NCBI RefSeq assembly: GCF_000377945.1
Contig: NZ_KB898921.1
Location: 124,001-188,000, forward strand
Source of the DNA: Thioalkalivibrio sulfidiphilus
GTDB lineage: Bacteria > Pseudomonadota > Gammaproteobacteria > Ectothiorhodospirales > Ectothiorhodospiraceae
Reading direction: 5' to 3'
Length of the DNA: 64,000 bases
Positions 15,942 to 24,613 of this stretch are shown in pieces. The notes under the pieces were generated by a model. It made no database searches, had not been told where the DNA came from, and saw only the letters and a list, made by a program, of their open reading frames with translations. Position numbers and translations under genes: made by a program. Each line of letters begins with the position of its first letter. Position 1 is the first letter of the stretch.

Positions 15942-16819
15942 GAGTAGATCTCCTCGGGCTTGGGTTCGAACAGCATGGCCTCCTTCACCCCGGGCAGGTG
16001 CGCGAGCGCCCGGTACTCGGAGCCGATGGCCACGTAGTCGTCGGTCTCGGCCACCACGGCGGGCTTGCAGGCGAAGGGGTCGCGCACCAGGGCCAGCTTG
16101 TCGTGGGTGCCCATGAGCAGGGTGTAGAAGCCGTCCAGCACGTTGAAGCCCTGGGACAGGGCATCCTCCAGGCTGTCACCGTCCCGCAGGCGCCATTCCA
16201 GGAAGCGGCAGGCGGCCTCGGTGTCGTTGTCGGTCTCGAAGCGGATGCCCTTGCGTTCCAGTTGGCGGCGGATTTTGTAGGGGTTGGACAGCGAGCCGTT
16301 GTGCACCAGGCAGAAGTCCTCGCCCGCCGTGAACGGGTGGGCGTGGGCCGGGGTGATGGCCGACTCCGTGGCCATGCGGGTGTGGCCGATGGCGTGGCTG
16401 CCGGTGAGCGCGGGGAAGCCGTAGCGCCGGGCGATGTCCGCCGGGTGGCCCGCATCCTTGTAGATGTCGATGAAGTGCCCCGCCGAGAGGATGTGCAGCG
16501 CCGGGAAGTGCTCCTCGAACCAGTGGCGCACCGTGTGCGGATCGGCGGCCAGGTAGAGACGCGCGTAGCGGCCCTGGGCCTCGATGCGCGGCGTGGGCAC
16601 CAGGGCCTCGTCCAGGGCGCGCTCCAGGGCGTCCCAGTCGAAGTCCGCGTCCTGGGCGAACAGGCTGTACTTCTCGCCCCGGTCGGTGTCGGCGAAGACG
16701 GCAAGCCCCGCCGAGTCCGGGCCGCGCTCGGACATGCTTTCCAGCATGGGGGTCACCAGTTGGCCCAGTTGCCCGTTCAGGGACGGGTTCTTGAGCAAGA
16801 GTCCTACGATTCCACACAT
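15929..16819 (-). CDS. mgsA: N-methylglutamate synthase subunit A (class II glutamine amidotransferase, GlxB-like)
   Basis: A 296-residue Ntn-type glutaminase domain. I chose the ATG at 16819 because it makes Cys2 of MCGIVG the N-terminal nucleophile after Met removal; the longer frame to 16879 would bury it. Other family motifs are GHTRMATES, FCLVHNGSLSN and DTEAACRFLEW. In this complex it would hydrolyse the gamma-amide (gamma-glutamylmethylamide if the Mgs reading is right) and channel the amine to MgsC. It lies 16 bp after gmaS. Confidence 0.83.
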   Translation of the reverse strand: MCGIVGLLLKNPSLNGQLGQLVTPMLESMSERGPDSAGLAVFADTDRGEKYSLFAQDADFDWDALERALDEALVPTPRIEAQGRYARLYLAADPHTVRHWFEEHFPALHILSAGHFIDIYKDAGHPADIARRYGFPALTGSHAIGHTRMATESAITPAHAHPFTAGEDFCLVHNGSLSNPYKIRRQLERKGIRFETDNDTEAACRFLEWRLRDGDSLEDALSQGFNVLDGFYTLLMGTHDKLALVRDPFACKPAVVAETDDYVAIGSEYRALAHLPGVKEAMLFEPKPEEIYSWTR

Positions 16820-16835
16820 GGGGGAATCTCCTCGA

Positions 16836-18170
16836 TCAGTAAAATTCCACGTAACGGTTGAGTTCCCAGTCGGACACATGGCGGGAGTATTCCACCCATT
16901 CCATGTTCTTCAGCCGGATGAACTCTTCGATGAAGTCCTGGCCCAGCTGTTCGGCGAACAGCGTGTCCTTCTGCAGCGCGGCGATGGCCTCGTGCAGGCT
17001 CTGGGGCAGGGTCTTGATGCCCTTCTCCGCCAGTTCTACGGGGCTTAAATCGTAGAAGTTGAAGTTCTGCGGTTCGCCCGGCTCCAGCTTGCGGTCCACG
17101 CCGTCGAGCCCGGCGGCGATCACCGCGGCGGCGGCCAGGTACGGGTTGCAGGCACCATCGCCCAGGCGCAGTTCCAGGCGGCCCTTGGGAATGCGCACCA
17201 TGGAGGTTCGGTTGTTGTCGCCGTAGGAGATGAAGGCCGGGGCCCAGGTGGAACCGGACAGTGCGCGGCCCACCACCAGGCGCTTGTAGGAGTTCACACT
17301 CGGCGCCAGGAGCGCGGTCAGCGCCGGGGCGTGAGCCAGCAGGCCCGCCGCGAAGTGATAGGCGGTCTTGGAGAGTTCCAGGCCGCGGGGGTCCGACGGG
17401 TCCTGGAAGATGTTGGGATTGGATTCATCGGCGATGGAGATGTGCATGTGCATGCCGTTGCCCGTGCGGTTGGAGAAGGGCTTGGGCATGAAGGAGCAGA
17501 TGAGTCCCAGCTGGTTGGCGATCTCGCCGGCGGCCATGCGGAAGAACACATAGCGGTCCGCGGAGGTCATGCAGTCCGAGTAGGTGTAGTTGATCTCGAA
17601 CTGGCCGTTGGCGTCCTCGTGGTCCACCTGGTAGACGTCGAAGTTTACCGCCTGCAGGGACTCCACCAGGCGCTCCAGGAATTCCCGGGAACGGGACAGG
17701 CCCTTGTAGTCGTAGCAGGGCTTGTCGAGGCGGTCGGAATCGTCGGCGGGGACGACGCAGCCGTTGCCGTCGCGGCGCAGCAGGCTGAACTCGGGCTCGA
17801 GGCCGGTGTTCATGGTCCAGCCTCGGTCCTTGAGGCGCTTCACCTGGGCGGCGAGGATGTTGCGGGTGTCCAGCATGTAGGGCTCGCCGTTGACGTAGCC
17901 GTCGCAGACGATGCGCGCGTAGCCGGGCTGCCAGGGCACGATGGACAGGGTGTTGAGATCGCCACGGGCCATGTAGTCCGCCTCGTGGGGACCCATGCGC
18001 AGGCCCCACACGGCGAAGCCGGCGAAACCGGCGCCGTCGGTGAGCACGTCCTCCAGGTGACTGACGGGCACGGACTTGGTCTTGGCCACGCCGTGGATGT
18101 CCACGAACTGGGCCAGGATGTACTTGACCTGGTGACTCTCCAGATAGGTCTTCGCTTCCTGTGGTGTCAT
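16836..18170 (-). CDS. gmaS: Gamma-glutamylmethylamide synthetase (GlnA type III family)
   Basis: A 444-residue glutamine-synthetase-fold ligase. The N-terminal beta-grasp contains [19 protein letters not shown]; the catalytic domain has [24 protein letters not shown] (metal ligands), NGMHMHIS (ATP-site), SVNSYKRLV and [19 protein letters not shown], glutamate and methylamine give gamma-glutamylmethylamide, the entry step of the N-methylglutamate pathway. GlnT of rhizobia is close in sequence and cannot be excluded by eye, but the mgd and mgs neighbours fit GmaS. It overlaps the mgdD gene by four bases. Confidence 0.83.
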   Translation of the reverse strand: MTPQEAKTYLESHQVKYILAQFVDIHGVAKTKSVPVSHLEDVLTDGAGFAGFAVWGLRMGPHEADYMARGDLNTLSIVPWQPGYARIVCDGYVNGEPYMLDTRNILAAQVKRLKDRGWTMNTGLEPEFSLLRRDGNGCVVPADDSDRLDKPCYDYKGLSRSREFLERLVESLQAVNFDVYQVDHEDANGQFEINYTYSDCMTSADRYVFFRMAAGEIANQLGLICSFMPKPFSNRTGNGMHMHISIADESNPNIFQDPSDPRGLELSKTAYHFAAGLLAHAPALTALLAPSVNSYKRLVVGRALSGSTWAPAFISYGDNNRTSMVRIPKGRLELRLGDGACNPYLAAAAVIAAGLDGVDRKLEPGEPQNFNFYDLSPVELAEKGIKTLPQSLHEAIAALQKDTLFAEQLGQDFIEEFIRLKNMEWVEYSRHVSDWELNRYVEFY

Positions 18171-18811
18171 TTTTTATCCTCCCGGGATATGTAGAAGTCG
18201 GAAAAGCCGATGACTTCCCCCTGCATGTCATGGACCCCGTGCATCAGGGTCTCGAATAGGAATTCACCGTAGCTGGGCTCGCAGCCCATGCGATACACCG
18301 GGCCGGGCTCGACCCGCAACCACACGCCCACCCCCGCCACGCGGGTGTAGAGCAGCGCGTCTCCCACGCTGGAGAGATCCAGCGAGCAGAACTCGGCCAT
18401 GAGCTGTGCCGCGTGTTCACCGCCCAGGGCGATCTCCTGGTCATCGCGCACCAGCACGCGGGTGCCGTTGTCGAGGCCTTCGGGCAGCGGACCCAGGTGC
18501 CGGGCAAGGCCGCCGGAGGGGCCGTCGTGGAGCAGGAACTCGGCGTTGCCGGTGCGGGCCAGGAAGGCGTCGGGTCCGAACTGCGGCAGGTCCTGGCAGA
18601 CGAACCACTCCTCGGGCACCGGCAGTTCGTGGGCGCGCATCCAGCCCGCCGCGTCACCGCCCTTGACCAGCACGCGAAGCAGCGGACTCAGGTCGGCGAG
18701 CCAGGTGTCCGGCAGTTGCGCTGCCTTGAGCGGCGCGGGCATGCCGCGCACCTCGCCCCACTCGAAACCGTCGCGAGGCAGGAGGTCGTGGGCGGGGCTC
18801 AGACGCTTCAT
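18167..18811 (-). CDS. mgdD: N-methylglutamate dehydrogenase subunit D (SoxG-like gamma subunit)
   Basis: A 214-residue SoxG-family protein ([15 protein letters not shown] at the start, [12 protein letters not shown] at the end). In heterotetrameric sarcosine oxidases the gamma subunit has a GcvT-like fold and packs on the alpha subunit. The ATG at 18811 overlaps the alpha-subunit stop in an ATGA, which fixes the start. No catalytic motif is expected. Confidence 0.82.
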   Translation of the reverse strand: MKRLSPAHDLLPRDGFEWGEVRGMPAPLKAAQLPDTWLADLSPLLRVLVKGGDAAGWMRAHELPVPEEWFVCQDLPQFGPDAFLARTGNAEFLLHDGPSGGLARHLGPLPEGLDNGTRVLVRDDQEIALGGEHAAQLMAEFCSLDLSSVGDALLYTRVAGVGVWLRVEPGPVYRMGCEPSYGEFLFETLMHGVHDMQGEVIGFSDFYISREDKK

Positions 18812-21699
18812 GCGCTCACCTCCCCGGCCGTTTCCGGTTTCTGGCGCAGGCCTTCCGGGTCGTAGAAGGGCGTGGGCACCACGTCCGCCTGGATGATCAC
18901 CGCGCCTTCCACGCGGATGGAGAGTTGGGCCGCATCGGCCAGCGCCTTGTCCACCATGGCGAGCCCCACCCAGGCCTTGAGGCTCGGGCTGTAGCCGATG
19001 CTGGTGACCCGGCCGGCGATGTCGTCGTCGTGGATCACCAGGTGGCATTCCCTGGGGATCGGACCCGGATGGTTGCCCGGCAGGCGGAAGCCCACCAGGC
19101 GGTTGGCGGCACGCTCCTTCAGGATCTGCAGGCTGCGCTTGCCCTGGAAGAAGGGCTTGTCGAGTTTCACCGCCCAGGCCATGTTGGCGTCGAAGGGGCT
19201 GGAAGTGCCGTCGGTGTCCTGGCCCACGATTAGGTGGCCCTTCTCCAGGCGCAACTGGCGCTGCGCCTCCACGCCGAAGGGCCGGATGCCCTTGGACTCA
19301 CCCGCCTCCACCAGTGCCTCCCACACGTGCAGCGCCTGGGCGGCGGGCACGTGGATCTCGAAGCCCAGTTCGCCGACGAAGCCGACCCGGAACAGCCAGG
19401 CGGGCACGCCCGCCACCCGACCCTGGCGCGCGCCCAGGAACGGGAACGCGGCCTGGGAGAGGTCCACGTCGGTGAGCGGCTGCAGCACCTCGCGGGTCAG
19501 GGGGCCAGCTATGTTCATGGAGGCCAGCTGGCTGGTGCGGTTGACCACGTCCACCTTGAGGTTCCATTCGCCGATCATCCGCTGCATCTGGCGGAAGATG
19601 GCCTCGGCGCCGGTGGTGGTGGTGCTGACGTAGAAATGTTCCTCGCCCCAGCGGGCGCACACCCCGTCGTCGATGACCACGCCCGCCTCGTCCACCATGA
19701 GCGCGTAGCGGGTCATGCCCTGCTTCACGGTGGAGAGCTTCAGCGTATAGAGCTGGTCCATGAAGCGCGCGGCGTCGGGACCGAACACCTCCACCTTGCC
19801 GAGCGTCGAGACATCGATGAGCCCCACCCCTTCACGCACCGCCATCACCTCGGCGCGGATGGCCTCCGCCTCTGGTGCAGGTCCGTAGTACTTGGGGCGC
19901 TGCCAGTGGCCGGCGGGCATGAACACCGCGCCGTGATCCCGGTGCCAGCCGTGCATGGGCGTGCGCCGCTCCGGACGCAGGCGCCGTCCCGCCAGGTGCT
20001 TGATGGGCACGGGATGGTAGAAGGGACGCGCCGTGGTGGTGCCGGTCGCGCCGATGGACTGGTTGTTGAGGCGTGCCAGGATGCGCACGGCATTCATGTT
20101 GGCGTGCTTGCCCTGGCTGGGGCCCATCCCCACGGTGGAGTAGCGCTTGAGCAGTTCGATGTTGTCGAAGCCTTCCGCCGCCGCGCGCTCCAGGTCCTTG
20201 AGCTGCAGGTCCTCGTCCAGGTCCACGAAGTTCTTGCCCTTCGGGTGGGGGAACACGGGCCAGGGGTGGGACATGCGTTCGCTGCTGCGGCCGGGCCGCG
20301 CGGCGGGTCCGGTCTGCATGTCCAGATGTGCCAGCGCCTCGCCGGCGGCGGCCGCGCCGTCCGCCACGCGGGCATCGAGATCGAACACGCCGTTGACCCG
20401 GCCGCAGGCGAACACCCCGGGCGGCAACTGCTCCGGCACGAACTGGCCGGGGATCTCGGCGAACACCATGCGCGTGCCCGCCTGGTAGAGGATCGGGGCG
20501 GCGGGCGCGTAGCCCACGGACATGAGCAGGCCGTCGCAGTCGATGCGCTGGGCGGTCTCCGGTTTCGCCCTGCCCTCGGCATCCAGGGCGCAGACGGTGA
20601 CGGCCGCGAGCAGGCCCTCGCCCTCGGCGCTGTAGACGGTGCTGCGGCCATGGACGGCGATGCCCGCGGACTTCACCGCATCGTGCAGATCGCCCCGGGC
20701 CTCGGGATCGTCCAGGTCCACGATGGCCTTGATGTCGGTCCCGAGCGCCTTGAGTTCCAGGGCGTTGCGGTAGGCATCGTTGTTGGCGGCGAGGATCACG
20801 GCGGATTCGCAGGCGGCCACGCCGTAGCGGCGGGCGAGCCGCAGGGCCGCGCTGGCGAGCATCACGCCCGGCAGGTCGTTGTTGCGAAACACCGCGGGCT
20901 GCTCGTACACGCCGCCGGCCACGATGACCGCACGAGCGCGCAGGCGGATGAGGCCCTCCGGTGTGACCAGGGGCACGTAGTGATCCGCGTACCAGCCGGC
21001 GGCGACGGTGTCCGGCAGGAAGGTGAGATTGGGGAGGCCCGCCAGACGCGCGAGCAGTTGATCGCGCAGCGTGCCGTCCTGCCGGTCGTTGAGGCTGCCC
21101 CCGGCGCGGGCGTTCTCATCCACCAGCCAGACACGGGCGCCGCTTTCCGCGGCGGTGATCGCGGCGCTCAGGCCCGAGGGGCCCGCGCCCACCACCAGTA
21201 GGTCGCAGAAGCCGTGGCGCTTCGGCAGGCGCAGTTCGGGCCATTGGGTGTCGATGCGCCCGAGTCCCGCCCGCTTGCGGATCTGGTTCTCCCAGAAGGG
21301 GAACAGCGCCTTGGGACGGTGGAAGGTCTTGTAATAGAAGCCCACCGGCAGCAGGGGCGAGAGCCTGTCCATGAACCGGCCCCGGTCCTTGTCGAGACCG
21401 CCCTGGGTGTTGATGGCGGTGAGCCGCATGCCGTCGGCGACGGCGGTGACATCGCCGCGGATGTTGAAGTCGGAGTCCGACTGCAGCAGTACGTTGCTGT
21501 CGTGGTTGGCCGCCGAGAACACGCCCCGGGGCCGGTGGTACTTGAAGCTGCGTCCCAGCACGCGCACGCCGTTGGCCAGCAGCGCCGAGCTGATGGTGTC
21601 GCCCGCGAAGGCGCTGTACTCGCGGCCTTCAAACGTGAAGCGCAGCGGACGGCCGCGGTCGATCCACTCCCCGTCCCGCAGTGGTAGGCGCCTAGCCAT
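18808..21699 (-). CDS. mgdC: N-methylglutamate dehydrogenase subunit C (SoxA-like alpha subunit)
   Basis: A 963-residue alpha subunit. An N-terminal ferredoxin-like domain without Fe-S cysteines (residues 1-100, KYHRPRGVFSAANHDSN) precedes an NAD/FAD-type Rossmann domain with VVGAGPSGLSAAITAAESGA at about 168. The C-terminal 400 residues form a GcvT aminomethyltransferase domain (MHGWHRDHGAVF, GVGLIDVSTLGKVEVFGPDA, GELGFEIHVPA) that should pass the oxidised methyl group to tetrahydrofolate as methylene-THF. It overlaps both neighbours by a few bases. Confidence 0.88.
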   Translation of the reverse strand: MARRLPLRDGEWIDRGRPLRFTFEGREYSAFAGDTISSALLANGVRVLGRSFKYHRPRGVFSAANHDSNVLLQSDSDFNIRGDVTAVADGMRLTAINTQGGLDKDRGRFMDRLSPLLPVGFYYKTFHRPKALFPFWENQIRKRAGLGRIDTQWPELRLPKRHGFCDLLVVGAGPSGLSAAITAAESGARVWLVDENARAGGSLNDRQDGTLRDQLLARLAGLPNLTFLPDTVAAGWYADHYVPLVTPEGLIRLRARAVIVAGGVYEQPAVFRNNDLPGVMLASAALRLARRYGVAACESAVILAANNDAYRNALELKALGTDIKAIVDLDDPEARGDLHDAVKSAGIAVHGRSTVYSAEGEGLLAAVTVCALDAEGRAKPETAQRIDCDGLLMSVGYAPAAPILYQAGTRMVFAEIPGQFVPEQLPPGVFACGRVNGVFDLDARVADGAAAAGEALAHLDMQTGPAARPGRSSERMSHPWPVFPHPKGKNFVDLDEDLQLKDLERAAAEGFDNIELLKRYSTVGMGPSQGKHANMNAVRILARLNNQSIGATGTTTARPFYHPVPIKHLAGRRLRPERRTPMHGWHRDHGAVFMPAGHWQRPKYYGPAPEAEAIRAEVMAVREGVGLIDVSTLGKVEVFGPDAARFMDQLYTLKLSTVKQGMTRYALMVDEAGVVIDDGVCARWGEEHFYVSTTTTGAEAIFRQMQRMIGEWNLKVDVVNRTSQLASMNIAGPLTREVLQPLTDVDLSQAAFPFLGARQGRVAGVPAWLFRVGFVGELGFEIHVPAAQALHVWEALVEAGESKGIRPFGVEAQRQLRLEKGHLIVGQDTDGTSSPFDANMAWAVKLDKPFFQGKRSLQILKERAANRLVGFRLPGNHPGPIPRECHLVIHDDDIAGRVTSIGYSPSLKAWVGLAMVDKALADAAQLSIRVEGAVIIQADVVPTPFYDPEGLRQKPETAGEVSA

Positions 21700-21967
21700 G
21701 GGCCAGGTCCTTCATGGCCTCGGCCACGGTCATGGTGCGCAGGAATTCATCCTTCATGGTGTCCCGCTCCGCCACGAACCACATGCCCGTGGGCGCATGG
21801 CACCACCACTCCCGCTGCACGCCGGGCGCACCGTCGCGATGGAAGACGTAGTGGGACCATTCCATGTCCGTGGTGCTGTCCGGGTCGGGCATGGGGCGCC
21901 AGAGACCGCCGTAGACGAACTCGGATGCCGGGCGGGTGCCGACTTTGGGGCAGTGGATGAGTTTCAT
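21692..21967 (-). CDS. mgdB: N-methylglutamate dehydrogenase subunit B (SoxD-like delta subunit)
   Basis: A 91-residue SoxD-family subunit (IHCPKVGTRPASEFVYGG at the start, QREWWCHAPTGMWFVAERDT in the middle). In structurally known sarcosine oxidase the delta subunit binds zinc through Cys6, Cys9, a His and a Cys. Here Cys6 and the His remain, but position 9 is Val and the last Cys is absent, so the zinc site looks lost. That divergence supports a role other than classical sarcosine oxidase. It overlaps mgdC by eight bases. Confidence 0.8.
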   Translation of the reverse strand: MKLIHCPKVGTRPASEFVYGGLWRPMPDPDSTTDMEWSHYVFHRDGAPGVQREWWCHAPTGMWFVAERDTMKDEFLRTMTVAEAMKDLAHG

Positions 21968-21972
21968 TGAAA

Positions 21973-22347
21973 GGATTGCCGCGGAGGCGCGGAGGCGCAG
22001 AGGTATTTGAAGAGGGGAATGCTGTCGCTATTGGACTCACCTGCCATCGACGGCATACCTGTGTTTGTATAGGTTCGAATTCTCATATTTTTCTCCGCGA
22101 CTCTGCGCCTCCGCGGCAGAAGTTCATACCGCAATGTCCCACCAAAGCGGGCCGACTCCAGGGCTCAATGAATGTGGGCATGGAACTCATTTAAAGGATT
22201 GCCGCAGAGGCGCGGAGGCGCAGAGGTTTATGAAGAGGAAATCGCCGTGGCAGTTGGCATCGCCAGATGTTGACGGTGCTGTTGTGTATGAGTGTGTGTA
22301 CGTTCTCATGTCTTTCTCCGCGCCTCTGCGTCTCTGCGGCAATCTCT
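21973..22347. repeat. Two tandem inverted-repeat elements inside the operon
   Basis: Element 1 pairs 21973-22003 with 22092-22119; element 2 pairs 22196-22226 with 22316-22345. Both have GGATTGCCGC(A/G)GAGGCGCGGAGGCGCAGAGG-type left arms and matching right arms, and their inner sequences are related, so they look like diverged tandem copies. They fill the 388-bp gap between mgdA and mgdB, the only large gap in the operon. No gene is seen there. Confidence 0.75.
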
Positions 22348-22355
22348 TGCCTTCA

Positions 22356-23594
22356 TCAGTGCCCGACAGAAGCCGCCCCCCGCTCGCCCACCAGTTCGAA
22401 GCGGTCGAAGCGGGCCAGGCTGAAGGGTTCGATGAGTGCGTGATCCTTGTCGTTGGCGACGGTCCAGGCCATGGTCTTGCCGGAGACCGGGGTGGCCTTG
22501 AAGCCCCAGGTGCCCCAGCCGGCGTCGATGTAGAAACCGTCCACCGCCGTCCTGCCCATGATGGGGGCGAAGTCGGGGGTCATGTCCGCCATGCCTGCCC
22601 ACTGGCGCATCACCTTGCTGTTGCCCAGGAACGGGAACAGATCCAGCATCTGGTCGGCGAGGCCTTCCACGAAATCGAGCGTCGAGCGGGTGGAATGCAG
22701 GATGGCGGGGTCCAGGGCGGCGCCCATCACCAGCTCGCCGCGGGAGGACTGGGACACGTATACGTGCAGGCTGCCGGAGACGATGATGGTGTCGAGCCAG
22801 GGCTTCATGGGCTCGGTGACGCAGGCCTGCAACGGGTGGATGACGATGGGCGTGGTGATACCCGCCATCTTCGTCACGCGGGGCGTGGAGCCGGCTACCA
22901 TGGAGATCACCTTGCCGGTCTTGATGACACCGCGGTCGGTCTCCACGCCGGTGACCTTGCCCTGCACCACCCGGATGCCGGTGACCCGGGTCTTCTGGTG
23001 GATCTCCACGCCGCGCTTGTCGGCGCCGCGCCCGTAGCCCCAGGCCACGGCGTCGTGGCGCACCACCGCGCCGGGGGCGTGGTAGAGGGCGCCGAGCACG
23101 GGATGCTCGCCGCCGCAGTCCAGGTCCATCATGGGCACCGCCTCGGCGATGGTGTCCCGGTCCACCACTTCACTGTCGATGCCGAAGTGCTTGTTCACCT
23201 CCGCGCGCCAGCGCATGGTGCGCATCGCCGCGTCCGTGTGGGCCAGGGTGAAGTGGCCGCGCTCGGAGTAGAAGATGTTGAGGTCGAAGTCCTCGGCCAG
23301 ATCCTGGAACAGACGCACGCTCTCATCGTAGAACTTCACGCCCTCGGGGGTGAGGTAGTTGGAGCGCACGATGGTGGTGTTGCGCCCGGTGTTGCCGCCG
23401 CCGATGTAGCCCTGCTCCAGCACCGCCACGTTGGTGATGCCGTGGTCCCGGGCGAGGTAGTAGGCGCAGGCCAGGCCATGCCCGCCACCGCCGATGATCA
23501 CCACGTCGTAGCTGTCGCGCAGGCCCCTGGGCGTGTTGAAGAAACGCGGGTCCGGCGCGTCGCTGAAGGCGTTTTTGAGCAGGCGTAGCGGCAT
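22356..23594 (-). CDS. mgdA: N-methylglutamate dehydrogenase subunit A (SoxB-like beta subunit)
   Basis: A 412-residue amine-oxidising flavoprotein of the DAO fold. The FAD site VVIIGGGGHGLACAYYLA starts at residue 31, followed by GGGNTGRNTTIVRSNYL. His180 in VRHDAVAWG corresponds to the histidine that carries covalent FMN in heterotetrameric sarcosine oxidase. WGTWGFKATPVSGKT closes the flavin site. It would oxidise N-methylglutamate to glutamate plus a C1 unit. Its ATG overlaps the purU stop (TGATG). Confidence 0.87.
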   Translation of the reverse strand: MPLRLLKNAFSDAPDPRFFNTPRGLRDSYDVVIIGGGGHGLACAYYLARDHGITNVAVLEQGYIGGGNTGRNTTIVRSNYLTPEGVKFYDESVRLFQDLAEDFDLNIFYSERGHFTLAHTDAAMRTMRWRAEVNKHFGIDSEVVDRDTIAEAVPMMDLDCGGEHPVLGALYHAPGAVVRHDAVAWGYGRGADKRGVEIHQKTRVTGIRVVQGKVTGVETDRGVIKTGKVISMVAGSTPRVTKMAGITTPIVIHPLQACVTEPMKPWLDTIIVSGSLHVYVSQSSRGELVMGAALDPAILHSTRSTLDFVEGLADQMLDLFPFLGNSKVMRQWAGMADMTPDFAPIMGRTAVDGFYIDAGWGTWGFKATPVSGKTMAWTVANDKDHALIEPFSLARFDRFELVGERGAASVGH

Positions 23595-24451
23595 CAGTCG
23601 AACACCACGGTCTTGTTGCCGTGGATCAGCACCCGGTCCTCCAGGTGGTAGCGCAGGCCCCGGGCGAGCACCGCCTTCTCCACGTCGCGGCCCAGGCGCA
23701 CCAGGTCGTTGGCGGTGTCATCGTGGCGCACGCGGATCACGTCCTGCTCGATGATGGGACCGGCGTCCAGTTCCTCGGTCACGTAATGGCAGGTGGCGCC
23801 GATCAGCTTTACGCCCCGCTCGAAGGCTTTGTGGTAGGGCTTGGCGCCGATGAAGGACGGCAGGAAGCTGTGGTGGATGTTGATCACCCGGCCGGCGTAG
23901 GTGTGGCACATGTCCGGGGGCAGGATCTGCATGTAGCGGGCCAGCACCACGGCATCGGCGTCATAGGATTCCACCAGGCGCGTGACCTCGGCGAAGGCCG
24001 GGGCCTTGTTGTCCCTGTCCACGGGGACGTGGTGGTAGGGGATGCCGTGCCATTCCACGTAGTCGCGCATGTCCTCGTGGTTGGAGATCACGCAGGGGAT
24101 GTCGAAGAACATCTCCTTGCTGCGCCAGCGGTACAGCAGGTCCGTGAGGCAGTGGTCGAGCTTGCTCACCATCAGCACCACCCGCTTGGGCACCTGGGCG
24201 TCGGTGACCTGCCACTGCATCTCGAACTGCTCGGCGATGGGGGCGAAGGCCTCGCGCAGGCCCTGGTCGTCGAAGGGCAGCGAGTCGGCGCGGATCTCGT
24301 AGCGCATGAAGAACCAGCCGGAACCCTGGTCCGCGTGCTGGCTGGCCTCGGTGATCCAGCCGCCGTGGCGGGACAGGAAGCCGCTGACGGCGGCGACGAT
24401 GCCTACCCGGTCGGGGCAGGAGACGATGAGTCGGTAGGTGTGGTGGCTCAC
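23594..24451 (-). CDS. purU: Formyltetrahydrofolate deformylase
   Basis: PurU hydrolyses 10-formyl-THF to formate and THF. An N-terminal ACT domain (TYRLIVSCPDRVGIVAAVSGF) is followed by a formyltransferase-like domain with LMVSKLDHCLTDLLYRW, VISNHEDM, NIHHSFLPSFIGAKPYHKAF and the catalytic Asp in TEELDAGPIIEQD. I prefer the GTG at 24451, preceded by AAAGGA at good spacing, over the ATG at 24466, which has no ribosome-binding site. As first gene of the operon it fits disposal of the C1 unit released from N-methylglutamate. Confidence 0.9.
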   Translation of the reverse strand: MSHHTYRLIVSCPDRVGIVAAVSGFLSRHGGWITEASQHADQGSGWFFMRYEIRADSLPFDDQGLREAFAPIAEQFEMQWQVTDAQVPKRVVLMVSKLDHCLTDLLYRWRSKEMFFDIPCVISNHEDMRDYVEWHGIPYHHVPVDRDNKAPAFAEVTRLVESYDADAVVLARYMQILPPDMCHTYAGRVINIHHSFLPSFIGAKPYHKAFERGVKLIGATCHYVTEELDAGPIIEQDVIRVRHDDTANDLVRLGRDVEKAVLARGLRYHLEDRVLIHGNKTVVFD

Positions 24452-24476
24452 GTTGTTTCCTTTCATGAAACAATAG

Positions 24477-24510
24477 TTCCTATTAGGAATTAATGATTTT
24501 TCCCTGTCAA
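24477..24510 (-). promoter_or_regulatory. Predicted promoter and palindromic operator of the methylamine operon
   Basis: On the minus strand a consensus TTGACA (-35) lies at 24510-24505. Downstream, where the -10 should be, is TTCCTAATAGGAA (24489-24477), a perfect 6-bp inverted repeat around one base. The -10 itself is weak. A palindrome over the -10 suggests repression, perhaps by the XRE-cupin regulator at the operon's end; this is inference. Confidence 0.4.
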
Positions 24511-24613
24511 GGGGATTTCAGGGCTTTGAGTCGTCATCGGGAACGCTGGCTGACGCGAGCGAGATAGTGACGTGAAACGTGAATAGATTGCTATTACAAA
24601 TTGATTTAATTGA

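Noticed and set aside
13800-15947. Long plus-strand ORF of about 715 codons
   Set aside because: It is antisense to mgsB, mgsC and the regulator, which have clear family motifs. High GC makes such antisense frames open; the translation is His/Gly/Ala/Val-rich with no domain. The same applies to 19234-21201, 22065-23588, 33229-34905, 41531-43216 and 61249-63438.
13881-24451. Classical sarcosine oxidase plus glx genes for betaine catabolism
   Set aside because: Kept only as the alternative: GmaS-like synthetase, full Mgs-type set and the altered delta subunit fit N-methylglutamate better, and no dgcAB, gbcAB or glyA is in the operon.
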